From positions 23,512,707 to 23,576,706 of the forward strand of contig NC_052506.1 of the NCBI RefSeq assembly GCF_014356525.2: a stretch of 64,000 nucleotides of DNA, read 5' to 3'. The translations under genes and the position numbers were made by a program. Numbering within the stretch: the first letter of the stretch is position 1; every line of letters starts with the position of its first letter. Positions 35,535 through 46,489 of this stretch are shown piece by piece. The stretch is from Nilaparvata lugens (lineage: Eukaryota > Arthropoda > Insecta > Hemiptera > Delphacidae). The notes under the pieces are model-generated. The model did no database searches and was not told the origin of the DNA. It saw nothing but the letters and a program-made list of their open reading frames with translations.

Positions 35535-36424
35535 CCGGATGTCCCACGGAGAGGTTTACACGTTTGATTCTATATTACGTGCCCATTTATGCACCGAACT
35601 TTTTTAAATTTTATACAGTTCACAAAATAGGTTCTGAAAATATTCTGGGAAAATTTCAACTCCCTGACCTTTGTAGAAACAAAATGGCGGCTTATTAAAA
35701 AACGATACTTTAAAAACATTAAAAATGTGTTTTAGGTTTTATAAAATATTTTATTGTTGCACTTTAGAGCAATATAACTTTTCAATAAAACAACTAGAAC
35801 AAGGCCTAATAAAAAACCTTAAAAGTAAAGAATTATCAAAATTGAAACCCATCCACAGCAACACACTGATAACAGCGCTTAAGAAATGATTCTTAAGCTC
35901 TTACAAAGAAACTCCGCGGTATCTGGAGAAGTTCCTCTTCTATTGATCGTTTTAGTTCCACATCATCATTGAATTTATGGGTATAAACTTTCTCCTTTAA
36001 GTAACCCCATAAAAAGAAGTCACAAACAGTTAAATCTGGTGATCGGGGTGGCCAATCTGTAAAATCATTTCCACAACCAATCCAAAGGCCATGAAGTTTG
36101 TCATTTTGTAATTGTTTAACATGATTTGCGAAATGAGGTGGAGCACCATCTTGTTGGAAGATAGCTTGATTTATTTCTGGTACCATCAAATGAGGCAATA
36201 CTACTGCAATATAGTAAACAAATAAGATAACTCATGAAAGTAGTAAGCGAATTGATAAAATTTTCAATATGCAGCCATTTTGTTTCTACGAAGGTTAGGG
36301 AGCTGAAATTTTACCAGAATATTTCCAGTACCTACTTTGTAAACTGTGTAAAATAAAAAAATCTGTGCAAGAATGGGCACGTAATGTAAAATTAAACGTG
36401 TAAGCCTCTTCGTGGGACACCTGG
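35535..36424 (-). mobile_element. Internally deleted mariner-like DNA transposon
   Basis: Long inverted ends (ccggatgtcccacggagagg at the left; cctcttcgtgggacacctgg at the right, with homology extending over 150 bp including aacaaaatggcggc / gcagccattttgttt) are flanked by TA on each side (35533-35534, 36425-36426), the target duplication of Tc1/mariner elements. Only the last third of a transposase remains between them. Confidence 0.85.
35893..36198 (-). pseudogene. C-terminal fragment of a DDE transposase
   Basis: About 100 codons read QQDGAPPHF, then WPPRSPDLTVCDFFLWGYLK. These are the second and third catalytic-region signatures of mariner/Tc1-type DDE transposases common in insects. The N-terminal DNA-binding half and first catalytic Asp are absent, so the product cannot be active. 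The frame ends at a normal stop near 35893. Confidence 0.85.
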
Positions 36425-36625
36425 TATTATGCTATATTACCATATTATGCCGTATGGTATCAATGAACGTGTCCGGTGCAGTGAAAACGTCATTTTGATG
36501 AGTTGTAATGATGAGCGATTCATACTCGCTTGGCCGGACTGAGTGGGAATAATTCCATTGGAATAATATTTACACTGTACCGGGCACTTACGCTGATACT
36601 GATGAATGGGAATCCAGCTTAATAC

Positions 36626-38443
36626 TTTGTAAATTTTTATTGATTTGGCAATAAATTTGATTTGAAATTTGTGGTATTCGCAGTGTGGACGACTCGACAA
36701 CGACGCCGTCCGGAGCGGACCTGCTGTCACCGCCGCGGGCAACCAACGGGCACGGGCACGGGCACGACGAGTCACCCAGTCCCAACAGCGAGTCAACCCC
36801 CCTCCTGCCCTCACCATCCCCCTCGCCTTCGCCAGCCCCCTCTCATCCGGACACGCCTGAGTCTATCGCCAGACGAATGGGTGAGTGAACTACACACACT
36901 GTCCTTGTTGCACCTACTTATAACTCACTAGCAACAAGTGAAAACAACACGGTTCCCACTGGAAACACTACACAAATTTGAAACAAATTACACAAATTTA
37001 TGACACAGATTGGAAAGAGTAAAAGTGTATCATCCACTGATTATCAATCAATCAATCAATCAATCTCTTTATTCAAGACTTACACGGTATAAAGTAATAA
37101 TTGAAGTGACTAGACTTACTCACTAAGTAGCTCACCTCATACGTGCACCACTATAGAAAAGATTTGTCAGTATTTATAGACTCAGAAAACACTTGAATGA
37201 TTGTTAATGTGTGAATACTCTAAGCTCTTTCACTTCATGCATAAGTGGCACATTCCACTAGCGAATATTTTTATTCCATTTTTTCCAATAAAAAATGGTA
37301 TTCCAATAAAAAATACTGTATAAGTAGCCTACTTCATATATACTGTGCTATGCTATGATATACTATACTATACTGTATACTATATTTCAGTAATAGTACT
37401 TCATATTCAATGTAGTATTTAAATTTAATTATCATACTCTACATTTCTATTGATATCGTGAGATAATTAGCAGGTGACCGCAGGTGAAGTTGAGATGACT
37501 GTTTATATTTGAATGCCAGTATTCACTATTCTGTTTAGGGCTACGGATTATTAAAACACTATAAAACATAATAAAAATTAACCTTCATACTATTGTCACA
37601 TTACTAGTTTCATTCAAGAGTTTCAAGAGCCGTTTTCAATTATTGTTAACAGAAAGCCATTTTCATTAATAACATATTGTGTTTATTTATTTTATTCACA
37701 CTTGAAAATGGCTCTTGAAGAGTTGAAACTAGTAGTGTTATTGTGTTCTAAATGCCAGTATATGTTATAACTATATGTATCTGTTATATCTAATGTTAGC
37801 ACCCCATCTTGATTCATTACAAACCAAAACAATTTTCATTAATTGTTTGATGACTTCACCCATTACACACAAAGTCAATTTTCATTACTGTTAGCTAATT
37901 ATTTTGAACTAACAAAAAACGAAAATCGAATATGACAACCCATCTTAATTTGATGTTTAATGGTTCTGTTAAACACGGTTTCAGTGTATTCATGAATCTA
38001 TTCTACATCTTCACCAATAATTCATCAACATAATTTTCATTAATTTTTTAATAATTATGTTGAAAGATAACTCAACTGTTAATGTATTTGAATGTGCATA
38101 TCTTCACCCATAATACACCAACTTAATTGTTATTAATTAACTGTTCAACCTCAGTAAGCAAGTTAACTGTTTCAGAGTAGTGGAAAGTTGTCTAAAAATG
38201 GGACGTTAAAAAACCAAGGAACTGTTAGAACTGTTTATGTTGTTGAGTTATACAGAGTGGGTGAAAAGTCCGAGAACGGCTTAATATCTCATACACAATA
38301 GTTATTTGTGCAACTAGTGCGCAAAGTGACAGTTTGCTGCACCGAAAGAAACGTTTCGCCTACGGCTCGGGCGGAATGGTTTCTTGAGTGCAGCAGAGGA
38401 ACTTTGCGCACGTATTTCACATAAAGTTTTTCCTACAGTTACC
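36626..38443 (+). repeat. Segmental duplication, copy 2 (contains an exon)
   Basis: This is the second copy of 31825-33641 in direct orientation. The left junction is at the shared word ttgtaaatttttattgattt; the sequence before it is unrelated to that before copy 1. The right junction is inside the TIR element. Confidence 0.95.
36684..36880 (+). CDS. Gene 1, duplicate of the Ser/Pro-rich linker exon
   Basis: It has the same acceptor, donor, length and apparently the same sequence as 31883-32079, so it could be spliced instead of it with an identical product. Because the length is 197 nt, using both would put the next codons out of frame. It may be a true duplicate, a mutually exclusive exon, or the second haplotype misassembled in tandem. 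Confidence 0.55.
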
Positions 38444-38648
38444 AAGCCATCATGTATTGCATGACAATCTTCCTATTCAAAAAAATAAAGTTGCACTCAA
38501 AATGGCGGATCTAAGATGGCTGACCAGATTCTCAGTCATAGTAAAGTAGTATTTTCAATTTGAGTAGGATCCCCAATTACACCCACTGTTTAATTACCTT
38601 TGTGTATGAGATATTAAGCCGTTCTCGGACTTTTCACCCACTCTGTAT
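38258..38648. mobile_element. Short TIR element, relative of 33443-34912
   Basis: It begins acagagtgggtgaaaagtcc and ends tcggacttttcacccactct gtat. About 390 bp remain, with the internal hairpins mostly lost. Here the two ends match each other better (acagagtggg / cccactctgt) than in the long copy, where the right end reads cccaccctgt. Confidence 0.8.
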
Positions 38649-38833
38649 ATTACATGGTGGCATGCATAAATCAATATTATTTGTCTCCATCTCGTCTCTT
38701 AAATCACCATGTCTCCCAAAGTTCCCTTTTTAGACAACTTTCCAATAATATACATCTATATTATGTGAATAGCTTGTAGACCAATAACGCACGTCTGTTC
38801 ACTGTTGTAACTGTGGTGGTGGTGGATTGACAG

Positions 38834-38983
38834 GTGATAGTCTAAGTCCCAGTCCGAGCTTGAGCAGGAAGGTGGCCGAGCCGCTGCGTTTGACGACGGC
38901 CGAGAGCTCACTCATTCAGCCGTCCGAGGTGCTAATCTCACAGCGACCTGTGCTCACCGCTGAGCCTGTGCTCACGCCACTAG
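38834..38983 (+). CDS. Gene 1, exon: Ser/Leu-rich linker
   Basis: Acceptor gattgacag, donor gtaacc. Entering with one base carried over (G|GT, Gly), it reads DSLSPSPSLSRKVAEPLR, LTTAESSLIQPSEVLISQ and RPVLTAEPVLTPL, leaving one base. It is a disordered linker with possible SP phosphorylation sites and no domain. Confidence 0.8.
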
Positions 38984-41050
38984 GTAACCTCACAACTCAC
39001 TGCTTTACTAACCTAACCTCACTTAATCGCCGCGCTTTGTTTCATTGCTATACTCACTCAAATTGACTATTGTCGAATTAAACCTACATTCGACGTGAAA
39101 GGATATGCAGAGCAGAGAAGAGTAGAGATACAGCGGCGGCGATGTTGCTGTGCTAACACGGACAGCGTTCTGTAGTCTCTAGTACGTTCAACACCTCATT
39201 ATAATTATGCATACCTAGTTTACTCTCTGAAAGCACTGCATCGACTGAGTCTGTTTTGTCAACTTGGCAATCGCGCTTCTTTCTATGACTATTACTCACT
39301 GTAACTGGCTGATCTGGTTCTCCATTTCCCTTCATTTCTATGCTCCGTAAATCCCTTCAAGTCGAAGGTTGTTTTAATTCTATTATTCTATTATTAGGGG
39401 GAAATTATAAAATTATAGGGCAACTTGAGTTCTATTACATAAAATCACTAGTACCCTGTTTATTTTTTGATGACACGTCCAGTTTCGGGTATTCATTTCA
39501 CTATTAAGTTCCGTTTGCACAGTACCAATTAAAACGAATTTCAATTTTAAACTGGATTAAATCCATATCAAGTCTTGTTATAGTGTGGTTAATTTTGTGT
39601 TCAAACCACCAGCTTATTAAATTCAGTTCAATCTTTTACTGTGCAAACTATCAAATCAATAAAATTGTCTAAAGTTTCCACCTACTCTCCGGAGCAGCAT
39701 ACTAAAGTACTATTTCTCCTCCGCCTACCACCTAAATAGGTATTTCAGTCTCTGGAGGAGAATGCTGAAACTGAAGTACTACTTTTTCTTTCTAGAAAGT
39801 ACTATCATTTCTTTAAACTACTTTTTATCAATAAATAAAAATTTAATGACCCTTTTTAAAATTTTTCACTCGCAACATGTTTCAACATTAATGTTATTTT
39901 CAAGTGAGTACTCTTTTAAAAGAGGGATTTCAAATTTAAAATTTTTTATTTCCTGATGATTAAGAGTAGCCCTATCCAAAAAATTCATACTTTTTCTTTC
40001 TTTATTCCCCAGGACTATTAGTAAAGGTCAAAACATAGTGGAGCGGCGAAGGTAGAAGTTGGCTAAGAGTGTTGAAATGTTGAAAAGTAATGCATGTATT
40101 CAAATGTGTGTCAAAGGATAGTGGAGAGGCGAAGGTAGGGTAGAAGGTAGAACGAAACGGATACATTCAGATACATGCATTATTATTCAAGATTCTTAGC
40201 TACCTGCTCCGCTTTCTTTCAACTTTTCTGCTCCTATATATTCTGATCTCAACCACATTCAGATAACATAGTGACACTCATGGGGCAAAGAAATGAACTT
40301 AATTTCTTCGTTCCATGGTGGCTCTTTAATGAACATATTTATGGGTCTCAAGTCTTAGCGTCAGCCATTAGAGATAGATATAGGTTATAGGCTATGTTGG
40401 AGCAAGCTTGAAGCAAAGAAATAATGTAATGCGAAGGATTATGATGAAGGAAAAAATATTCTGTATTTGTATTCTTGTTTGGTGAAATTAATTAATAGAA
40501 AATGTATAAATAATATTGCTATGTAGATGGAGAAAAATGAGTATATCATGCGATTTTGGTAAGGTCATGCGAGTTTAGGGTTACTAATTTTAAGTGTTAG
40601 TTAATGTTCATGTATTCATTGATAGTTTTGACATATTGTGGTTCCCTAAGAAAGACCTCATGGTTTCATACAGTCCCTAGTTCCTTATACCATTCATTGT
40701 AGAATCCATAAAATAATAGCAAGTTCCCTGTACCATGCATGGTAGAATCCATGTAATAATATAATGTGGATCCTGGTTTGATTTGGAAGAGAGACAGAAA
40801 GACGAAGTAGTTGAGAAATCAACCCCATTTTCCATGGTTTATTTCATATTTTTGTCCAGTTGATGTATTATTGTGTAAATAAGTGAAGTTGAGGAAATTC
40901 TGATTGAAAAGTCTTCATTTTAACTTCAAGTTAAAATATTGCATTTATAATATTGTATGTGAATAAATGACTATTGGAAAGTTGTTTGATGAAAATTACG
41001 TAATTTTTCAGAGACTGATTTTGAGTTGCTTATCTGCGTATTTTTTGTAG
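38984..41050. other. Intron with one small MITE
   Basis: Apart from the element at 39506-39652 I see no structure except a diverged direct repeat: 40020-40060 (aaacatagtggagcggcgaa) resembles 40110-40140 (gatagtggagaggcgaaggt). The end is AT-rich with the acceptor ttttttgtag. Confidence 0.5.
39506..39652. mobile_element. Small MITE with cgtttgcacagta ends
   Basis: The ends ccgtttgcacagta and tactgtgcaaac are inverted repeats about 147 bp apart. The same ends close the 1.2-kb element at 50616-51813, so this is a deletion derivative of that family. Confidence 0.75.
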
Positions 41051-41224
41051 AAAAACTGAGGCGGAAAGACGAGGCGATCAAGCAGGCATTGGCGGAGAAA
41101 CAGCAGCTGGTTGCAGATATCCTCCATGTACCCAAGGATGAGTTCGACACCATTGCCGAAATCGCCGGCGAGCCCGCCACCGAAAAGGAGGCTTCCGAAC
41201 TCATTTTAGCCGCTGTCAACCAAG
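41051..41224 (+). CDS. Gene 1, exon: first coiled coil
   Basis: Acceptor ttttttgtag, donor gtacac. With the carried base (G|AA, Glu) it reads EKLRRKDEAIKQALAEKQQL, VADILHVPKDEFDTIAEIAG and EPATEKEASELILAAVNQ. Residues 1-25 form a charged amphipathic helix with heptad-like Leu/Ile spacing. The ILHVP..EFDTIAEIAG motif looks conserved rather than low-complexity and is the best segment for identifying the family. I recall similar tails in Lbc-type RhoGEFs, but this is not verified. Confidence 0.85.
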
Positions 41225-42072
41225 GTACACTCCGACTTCAGTTTTTTTTCATGCAATTTTGAGGATTATAGCTCCAATCAATCTAATTATTGATTTATTT
41301 CTATAATAAAACTTGATGAATTCTATCAATATTCGTCCTTAAGTTGATTGTGAATAATAAATAAATTTCAGAATGTAGAATTAACTTGAGTTCCAGTCTT
41401 TTTTTCCAATAGAACTATAGTTTTAGTACATCTCAAGAGGCCGCTGAAAAAGTATTCTATTACGAGATCTATACTAAATCGAGCTATACTATATTAACGT
41501 TGATAGCTACAGGGACGTTTCAAGGGACTGCAGAAAAAGTGTGCTATAACGGGGACTGTACTATACCGAGGTTGCACTGTAGTTTATCAGATATTTAGAC
41601 AGTGACTTATTCGAATAAATTTTGGAGTGGAAAGTTAACCATTGTGTTGACTCCAATTTTGTTATGATGATTGAGAGTGGAATGTATTGCAGAAAATAAA
41701 TTATAACTATGAATAAGAAATAAATATTTCATTTTGAAAAAATCGATACAATTAAAATTTCAAAAATGACTGAAAAGTATTAAAAAATGTGACTTGAGAA
41801 GGTGTTAATAATCCATATTAATAAGGAAATCGACCGACTTCAGCATCGGAAGCCATGTACTGAAGTATGATTCAAATTTTTGTTACTACATTTGTTATTT
41901 TACTAATGTTCTTACAATGTTATAAGCAATGAGTCAAGTGACGAATTCTAAGATACAAATACCGTATGTAAAATAATCTGGAAATGATGTATCTTATTCA
42001 TGATATTTCCTAGTAAAAAATGCTTCAATTTCTACTTGAAAATAATAAGATATTTCATGAATGTGTTGCCAT

Positions 42073-42448
42073 CTATAGTGAGGTCCACGCTGGAATTGCA
42101 GTATTTGATTAACATTGATGTTGCTATCCTTGCTTATCATTCGACAAAGCAGATAACACTATCCTTTTCTAGCTCCGCAACGTTGCCAGTACGTTTCTCA
42201 ACAATGTAGAAATACAATTGATCAACAATATATCTAATCTCAATTATGAACATTATTATTAAATAATTGAATATATTTTCTCGACTAATAAACTATAAAT
42301 TGTTTATTTTAACAAGGATGAACAGTTACTATTACATAAGATAGTCGCTATCAGCTATCTTCCATGGAAGGCAGTGGCAAGGCAGAGAATCGACAACGCT
42401 GTTCTCTTATCTTTCTCCACTGCCATTAAAGCGTGGACCTCACTATAT
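42073..42448. mobile_element. 'gtgaggtccac' TIR element
   Basis: The left end atagtgaggtccacgctgga and right end taaagcgtggacctcactat are inverted repeats. The interior holds the family words gttgctatccttgcttatca and ttccatggaaggcagtggca. Confidence 0.8.
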
Positions 42449-42731
42449 CAGATTTTCCTTACTATTACATCAGATAGCCGCTATCAGCTATCTTCCATGG
42501 AAGGCAGTGGCAAGGCAGAGAATCGACAACGCTGTTCTCTTATCTTTCTCCACTGCCATTAAAGCGTGGACCTCACTATATCAGATTTTCCTTACTATTA
42601 CATCAGATAGCCGCTATCAGCTATCTTCCATGGAAGGCAGTGGCAAGGCAGAGAATCGACAACGCTGTTCTCTTATCTTTCTCCACTGCCATTTAAGCGT
42701 GGACCTCACTATATCAGATTTTCCTTATTGA
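42331..42731. repeat. 133-bp tandem array from the element's right end
   Basis: The unit containing cttccatggaaggcagtggc, aaggcagagaatcgacaacg, ctgttctcttatctttctcc and actgccattaaagcgtggac occurs three times, with atggaaggcagtggc at 42364, 42497 and 42630. Units 2 and 3 differ at very few sites, so the amplification is recent. Each unit carries the terminal cctcactatatcag of the element. Confidence 0.95.
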
Positions 42732-43030
42732 ATTCTAATTTATTTACAAACGGCATACAGGTGTCGAGGTACCTAACGTATGGAAACAACAGCTCAAAAC
42801 TGTTTCGAATTTAGGAAGATAAAAATTACACGAATAAAACTCAGTCATTAAATAAAAATACTTAATGATAGAGTATTCTATAGTCTTGAGTATTTTGATT
42901 GCGATATCCTGTTAGATATTGTAACTTGTTTGTTTTGTTTTTTTGTATATTAAAGTTTGTTATATCTTGTAAAATGCCGTACTTGGACTAACTCTATAAT
43001 TTAAAACTATGCTTTTTATGTTCTTTTCAG

Positions 43031-43339
43031 CGAACCAACTGTCAGCGATGGTAAACGAAGCGCTACGCGTGACTGAGGAAGACGCGGTGAGCGCCGGCGT
43101 CATGACGTCATCGTCGCGTTCCAGAACGCCGACGTCGGCAGGTGTGCCCGCTCACCGACTGAACGCGATTGCGACCTCCCTGAACGCGCAACTCACGCAG
43201 CTGTTGAGCGTGCTCGTGCAACGGGACGACGAACGCGAGCGATTGCGGCGCGAGTTGCAACGCAGTCGGGAACAGTTGCATGCGTTGCACGAACAGCGCG
43301 CCAGTCAAGGTCACGACGATCAGCTGACTCGCGAGCCTG
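43031..43339 (+). CDS. Gene 1, exon: second coiled coil
   Basis: Acceptor ttcttttcag, donor gtgagt. It reads ANQLSAMVNEALRVTEED, a Ser/Thr/Arg-rich stretch (SSSRSRTPTSAG), then RLNAIATSLNAQLTQLLSVL and VQRDDERERLRRELQRSREQ, ending REPG. About residues 45-95 form a long charged helix with heptads, a clear coiled-coil candidate for dimerisation or partner binding. The exon is distinctly GC-rich, with many CG dinucleotides, unlike flanking introns. It needs two bases after the carried G and leaves one. Confidence 0.88.
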
Positions 43340-43377
43340 GTGAGTGGAAGGGCTAAGTTCACGTCAGGTCACGGATA

Positions 43378-44242
43378 CGTGGACTTACATACAGTGGACT
43401 GTAATACGAACCCATTAATAGTGGACTTTCCTACTAAGCAAAATTCAACCGTGGACGTGACTTCCCTAAGAAATGCTTCTTCAACTTGTATCTGCTACTG
43501 TAACACCGCAGCCACATGTCGGCTCAGTCGCTGGCCCAGCCTGGTAGAGGTGCAGTCCCTTACGAAGGCCAATGAAGGCCAGTGCTGGCACACCACCCAT
43601 CCACATACTGGCGCTGGTCGACATTGGCATTCGTTGGGCCAACATGTGGATGCGGCCTTACTTGTGTCGTAATGTATCTTTTTATGTTATTCGTCTAGTA
43701 TTGCGTCTGTATAGATGTTATTTTTCTGCATCTATTCTAATACTTGGAAAACAATAGAAAATCTAAATCTCATGAAACAATTTCAATTAAGGCGTTTAGC
43801 CTTGAATACTCAAATACTGAAAAAGCACATCTAGTTGAGTTGGAAACTTGTAGAACTATCAACGCTCTGTCAATACTACAATATTGTAATATTTTTCAAA
43901 TGTGTAGAATCGTAGATAAAAGGATGTAGCGTGTATGAAATAAGCGTCAAATTCCAATATTATAAGCTACTGCTGGTCGTAAAAGTGACAGAATAGTACT
44001 TTGGCAAATGATGTATGGTTTGTAAGATATATCACCTCAAAGTTTCTTTGTAAGAAGTGTCACTACACGGAATTTCACCCACCTGCTAAGATAATAGTAA
44101 CAGTTACATTACTGGGCTGTTAACAGTAATAGATTACAGGATAAAAGTATTAGTTGGTAGGAAAACCCGCAGTTGATTTTTGCTTCGCAGGAGAGTCCAC
44201 GCTCAATGGTTTCGTATGTAAGTCCACCGTATGTAAGTCCAC
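43378..44242. mobile_element. TIR element with gtggacttacatac ends
   Basis: The end cgtggacttacatacagtgg is mirrored at the right by the doubled word gtatgtaagtccac (44215-44242). The words gtggact/agtccac occur several times near each end, so the termini contain short subrepeats. The interior (about 830 bp) has only short frames without recognisable domains. Confidence 0.65.
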
Positions 44243-45529
44243 GCCACCGTTTTAGACAAGTGAGACAGAAAGTAAGCGATATAATATGTCTAAGATTCCA
44301 ACAAACAAATCATTTCCACGGTTTGTGATTAGTAATGATTCTTTCACTTTACACTAATGTCCTGAATAGTCAAAGGTATATCCTGAATACCGGTTTAGTA
44401 GTAATATCGCTATTCCATAAGTAATAGGACCTTGACAGCTTGGTGAAGAAATTAGGTACGATCCTAGCTAGACTATTTCTACCGCTTGTCAGTTTTACGA
44501 TTTATAGTTCATTTTTCATTAATAGCACTCTCTAGTTTGAATTATATCCTATTAGAATAATGCACTTACACAGCTTGCTAAAAAATTATAGTTTTAAGAT
44601 AAAATCACCATAGCTTGTCTTTTCTACTGAGATAGTTTTACATTAATCCAACTATAGTTTGCCTGATTATGAACAATCAAAAATAGTAAAAGAATTGCTT
44701 GATGATGTAGTGTTTTTTGACGAAAAAACTAAACTGAACTCTCTCGCCTATGAATGACAACTATAAATTACTTGGTATCTTCCCAGTATGGTTTATGCTT
44801 GATCATGCTTCATTAAAACCCCATAGATTGTCCGGTTATCCCAGCTCAAATGTTTTGAACCATTAATGTTATTTATAAGGAATACTGGCAGTTTAAAGTA
44901 AATCTCTCCATAGTCAAGCTTTTGAAAGGTTGCTTTCATTTTCAAGACGTTTTGAACCTGGCTGATTTTGAACTTTGAATGACCAAGGATTGTGAGCTCA
45001 TAAACACTCATAATAACATATAACAAAATTATTTATCATCTTCCATGTAGTTTTCTGTTCTTTTGAAAATTTTTACTGTAGCTGTTGTACACTCTTATTT
45101 TGTTTATTATTTTGCTTATTGACTCTTTTTATCTCCTATTCATCTTTCATTTTTTGAGTAATTTCTCAATCTGGCGGCTGATTTTCAATAGTACTTTTTT
45201 ACCTTTTTGCTTATTGACTTTTTACATTTTTCTTTTTATGACTTTCTCAATGATTTCAATCTTATTTTGATGAATTTGTTCATTTTTTCGCTTATTGATC
45301 TTTTTGATATTTTCATTTTATTTTTTGTGGATTTCATCTGCCTGATCTTCAATCTTATTTTGTTGATTTAATATGCCTATTAACTTCAGTATTAATTTTT
45401 TAAAGATTTCTTTTATTTTGTAAATTTTTTTGAATCCGGCTGTTTTCAACTCTTTTTCTGTTGATTTGTTTTACTGTGTGTGTAACCAACCCCGATGTCA
45501 TGCATGGCTTTGATGGATGTTGTGAACAG
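44243..45529. other. Intron, T-rich in its second half
   Basis: No exon or element with ends is recognised. 45085-45420 is T-rich with a loosely repeated phrase (tgcttattgac.tttt, caatcttattttg.tgattt) several times, which suggests slippage-type expansion. Confidence 0.45.
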
Positions 45530-45660
45530 GTGCGGCAAGCCTTGAGGCATGCCTTGAGGCAACCCTTGAGGAGGCCAACCACACAGGTGAGGAAACAGAC
45601 CCCGCATCCTCCAATAATCCAGTCTCAGAGTCCGCCATAGCGTCAACGACAGCTCAGGAG
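45530..45660 (+). CDS. Gene 1, exon near the C-terminus
   Basis: Acceptor gttgtgaacag. Reading on in frame it gives AASLEACLEATLEEANHT, then GEETDPASSNNPVSESAI and ASTTAQE, using the donor gttggt at 45661, which leaves phase 0 for the last exon. A stronger-looking donor (ACACAG|gtgagg) lies inside the exon at 45587; using it would shift the phase and meet a stop four codons into the next exon. LEACLEATLEE arises from a short direct repeat, cttgaggca. Confidence 0.7.
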
Positions 45661-46381
45661 GTTGGTGTTTTGTTCAGACAAAACAAGTCAATTATCTTAT
45701 CAGACAGTGTGAGAATTCCAGGATCAACTTGAAACAAGTTCATTGTGTTATATCAGGCGGATTTTCAGTGATATCTAATAATTATTGGAGATGGAAATAT
45801 CATGTGTAGTTTTTTTAAATCTATTTTCATTACTTTCTGTTGATTTGTTCGCAATTATGTCATTTATATAATACGAGAAGGTAACCTGAGCTCCGCAAGG
45901 GTCTGTTAAAAGCACAAATATATTAAATCTAGTTTTATAGTTCCATGCTGATATTAAAAGTATTAACTGTTTATTAATTTACAACAGAAACACAATTTGT
46001 TTGGACATCTTATGTGAACTTTGTACAACCATCCATTTTCAAGTGAGTGAGTGAAATAATCTTATTATTAATCTAAATTATTTCACTCTTTCACTTGAAA
46101 ATGACATTGATATGTCGAAACATGTCGTGAGTATTAAAATAAAGTTGAGAGAAGGGTACGATGATTTTTTAATTTTTTCTTTGAATAAATCGTTTTTCTA
46201 CAAAAATCGTGAAACGTAAACATAACCTATTTTTGGACAATTTCTATCTAAATTTGGGAAAGGGACAGTTTTGGGCTTTAAGCCTGTTGTTCCTTTCCCA
46301 ATCATTCATAGTTGAGAATGATATTGTAACCTATGTATCAATGTATAAATAAATAATAAATAATGTTTGTTTGTTTGTCAG

Positions 46382-46489
46382 GTGTTTGTTGATGCCCTGT
46401 CCGGCGAGGCTGAGAGTCACTTGGAGGCGGCGGGTGCGGCGGAAGGGGAGACACTTGCTCCCACCCGGACAGCGGACTCGGCTGACTGA
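46382..46489 (+). CDS. Gene 1, last coding exon and stop
   Basis: Acceptor tgtttgtttgtcag. It reads VFVDALSGEAESHLEAAG, AAEGETLAPTRTADSAD and a TGA stop at 46487-46489. Composition drops to AT-rich immediately after the stop. It is an acidic tail without a known motif, and the final residues do not look like a PDZ-binding end. Confidence 0.8.
   Translation: MFVDALSGEAESHLEAAGAAEGETLAPTRTADSAD

Larger units (their letters stand above)
41225..43030. other. Intron with a tandemly amplified element end
   Basis: 41225-42070 is AT-rich without features beyond a short imperfect repeat (acgagatctatactaaatcg / acggggactgtactataccg). 42073-42731 is described separately. 42732-43030 is AT-rich and ends in the acceptor ttcttttcag. 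Confidence 0.5.

Noticed and set aside
36437..36817. 126-codon minus-strand frame over the duplicated exon
   Set aside because: It is the antisense of the Ser/Pro-rich exon plus flank. The sense strand has consistent splice sites and phase, so this is a shadow.
42374..42731. Repeated 62- and 74-codon frames beginning MARQRIDN
   Set aside because: These are products of the 133-bp tandem repeat of a transposon end. The unit is not a multiple of three.
43108..43362. 84-codon minus-strand frame
   Set aside because: It is the shadow of the GC-rich coiled-coil exon on the + strand.
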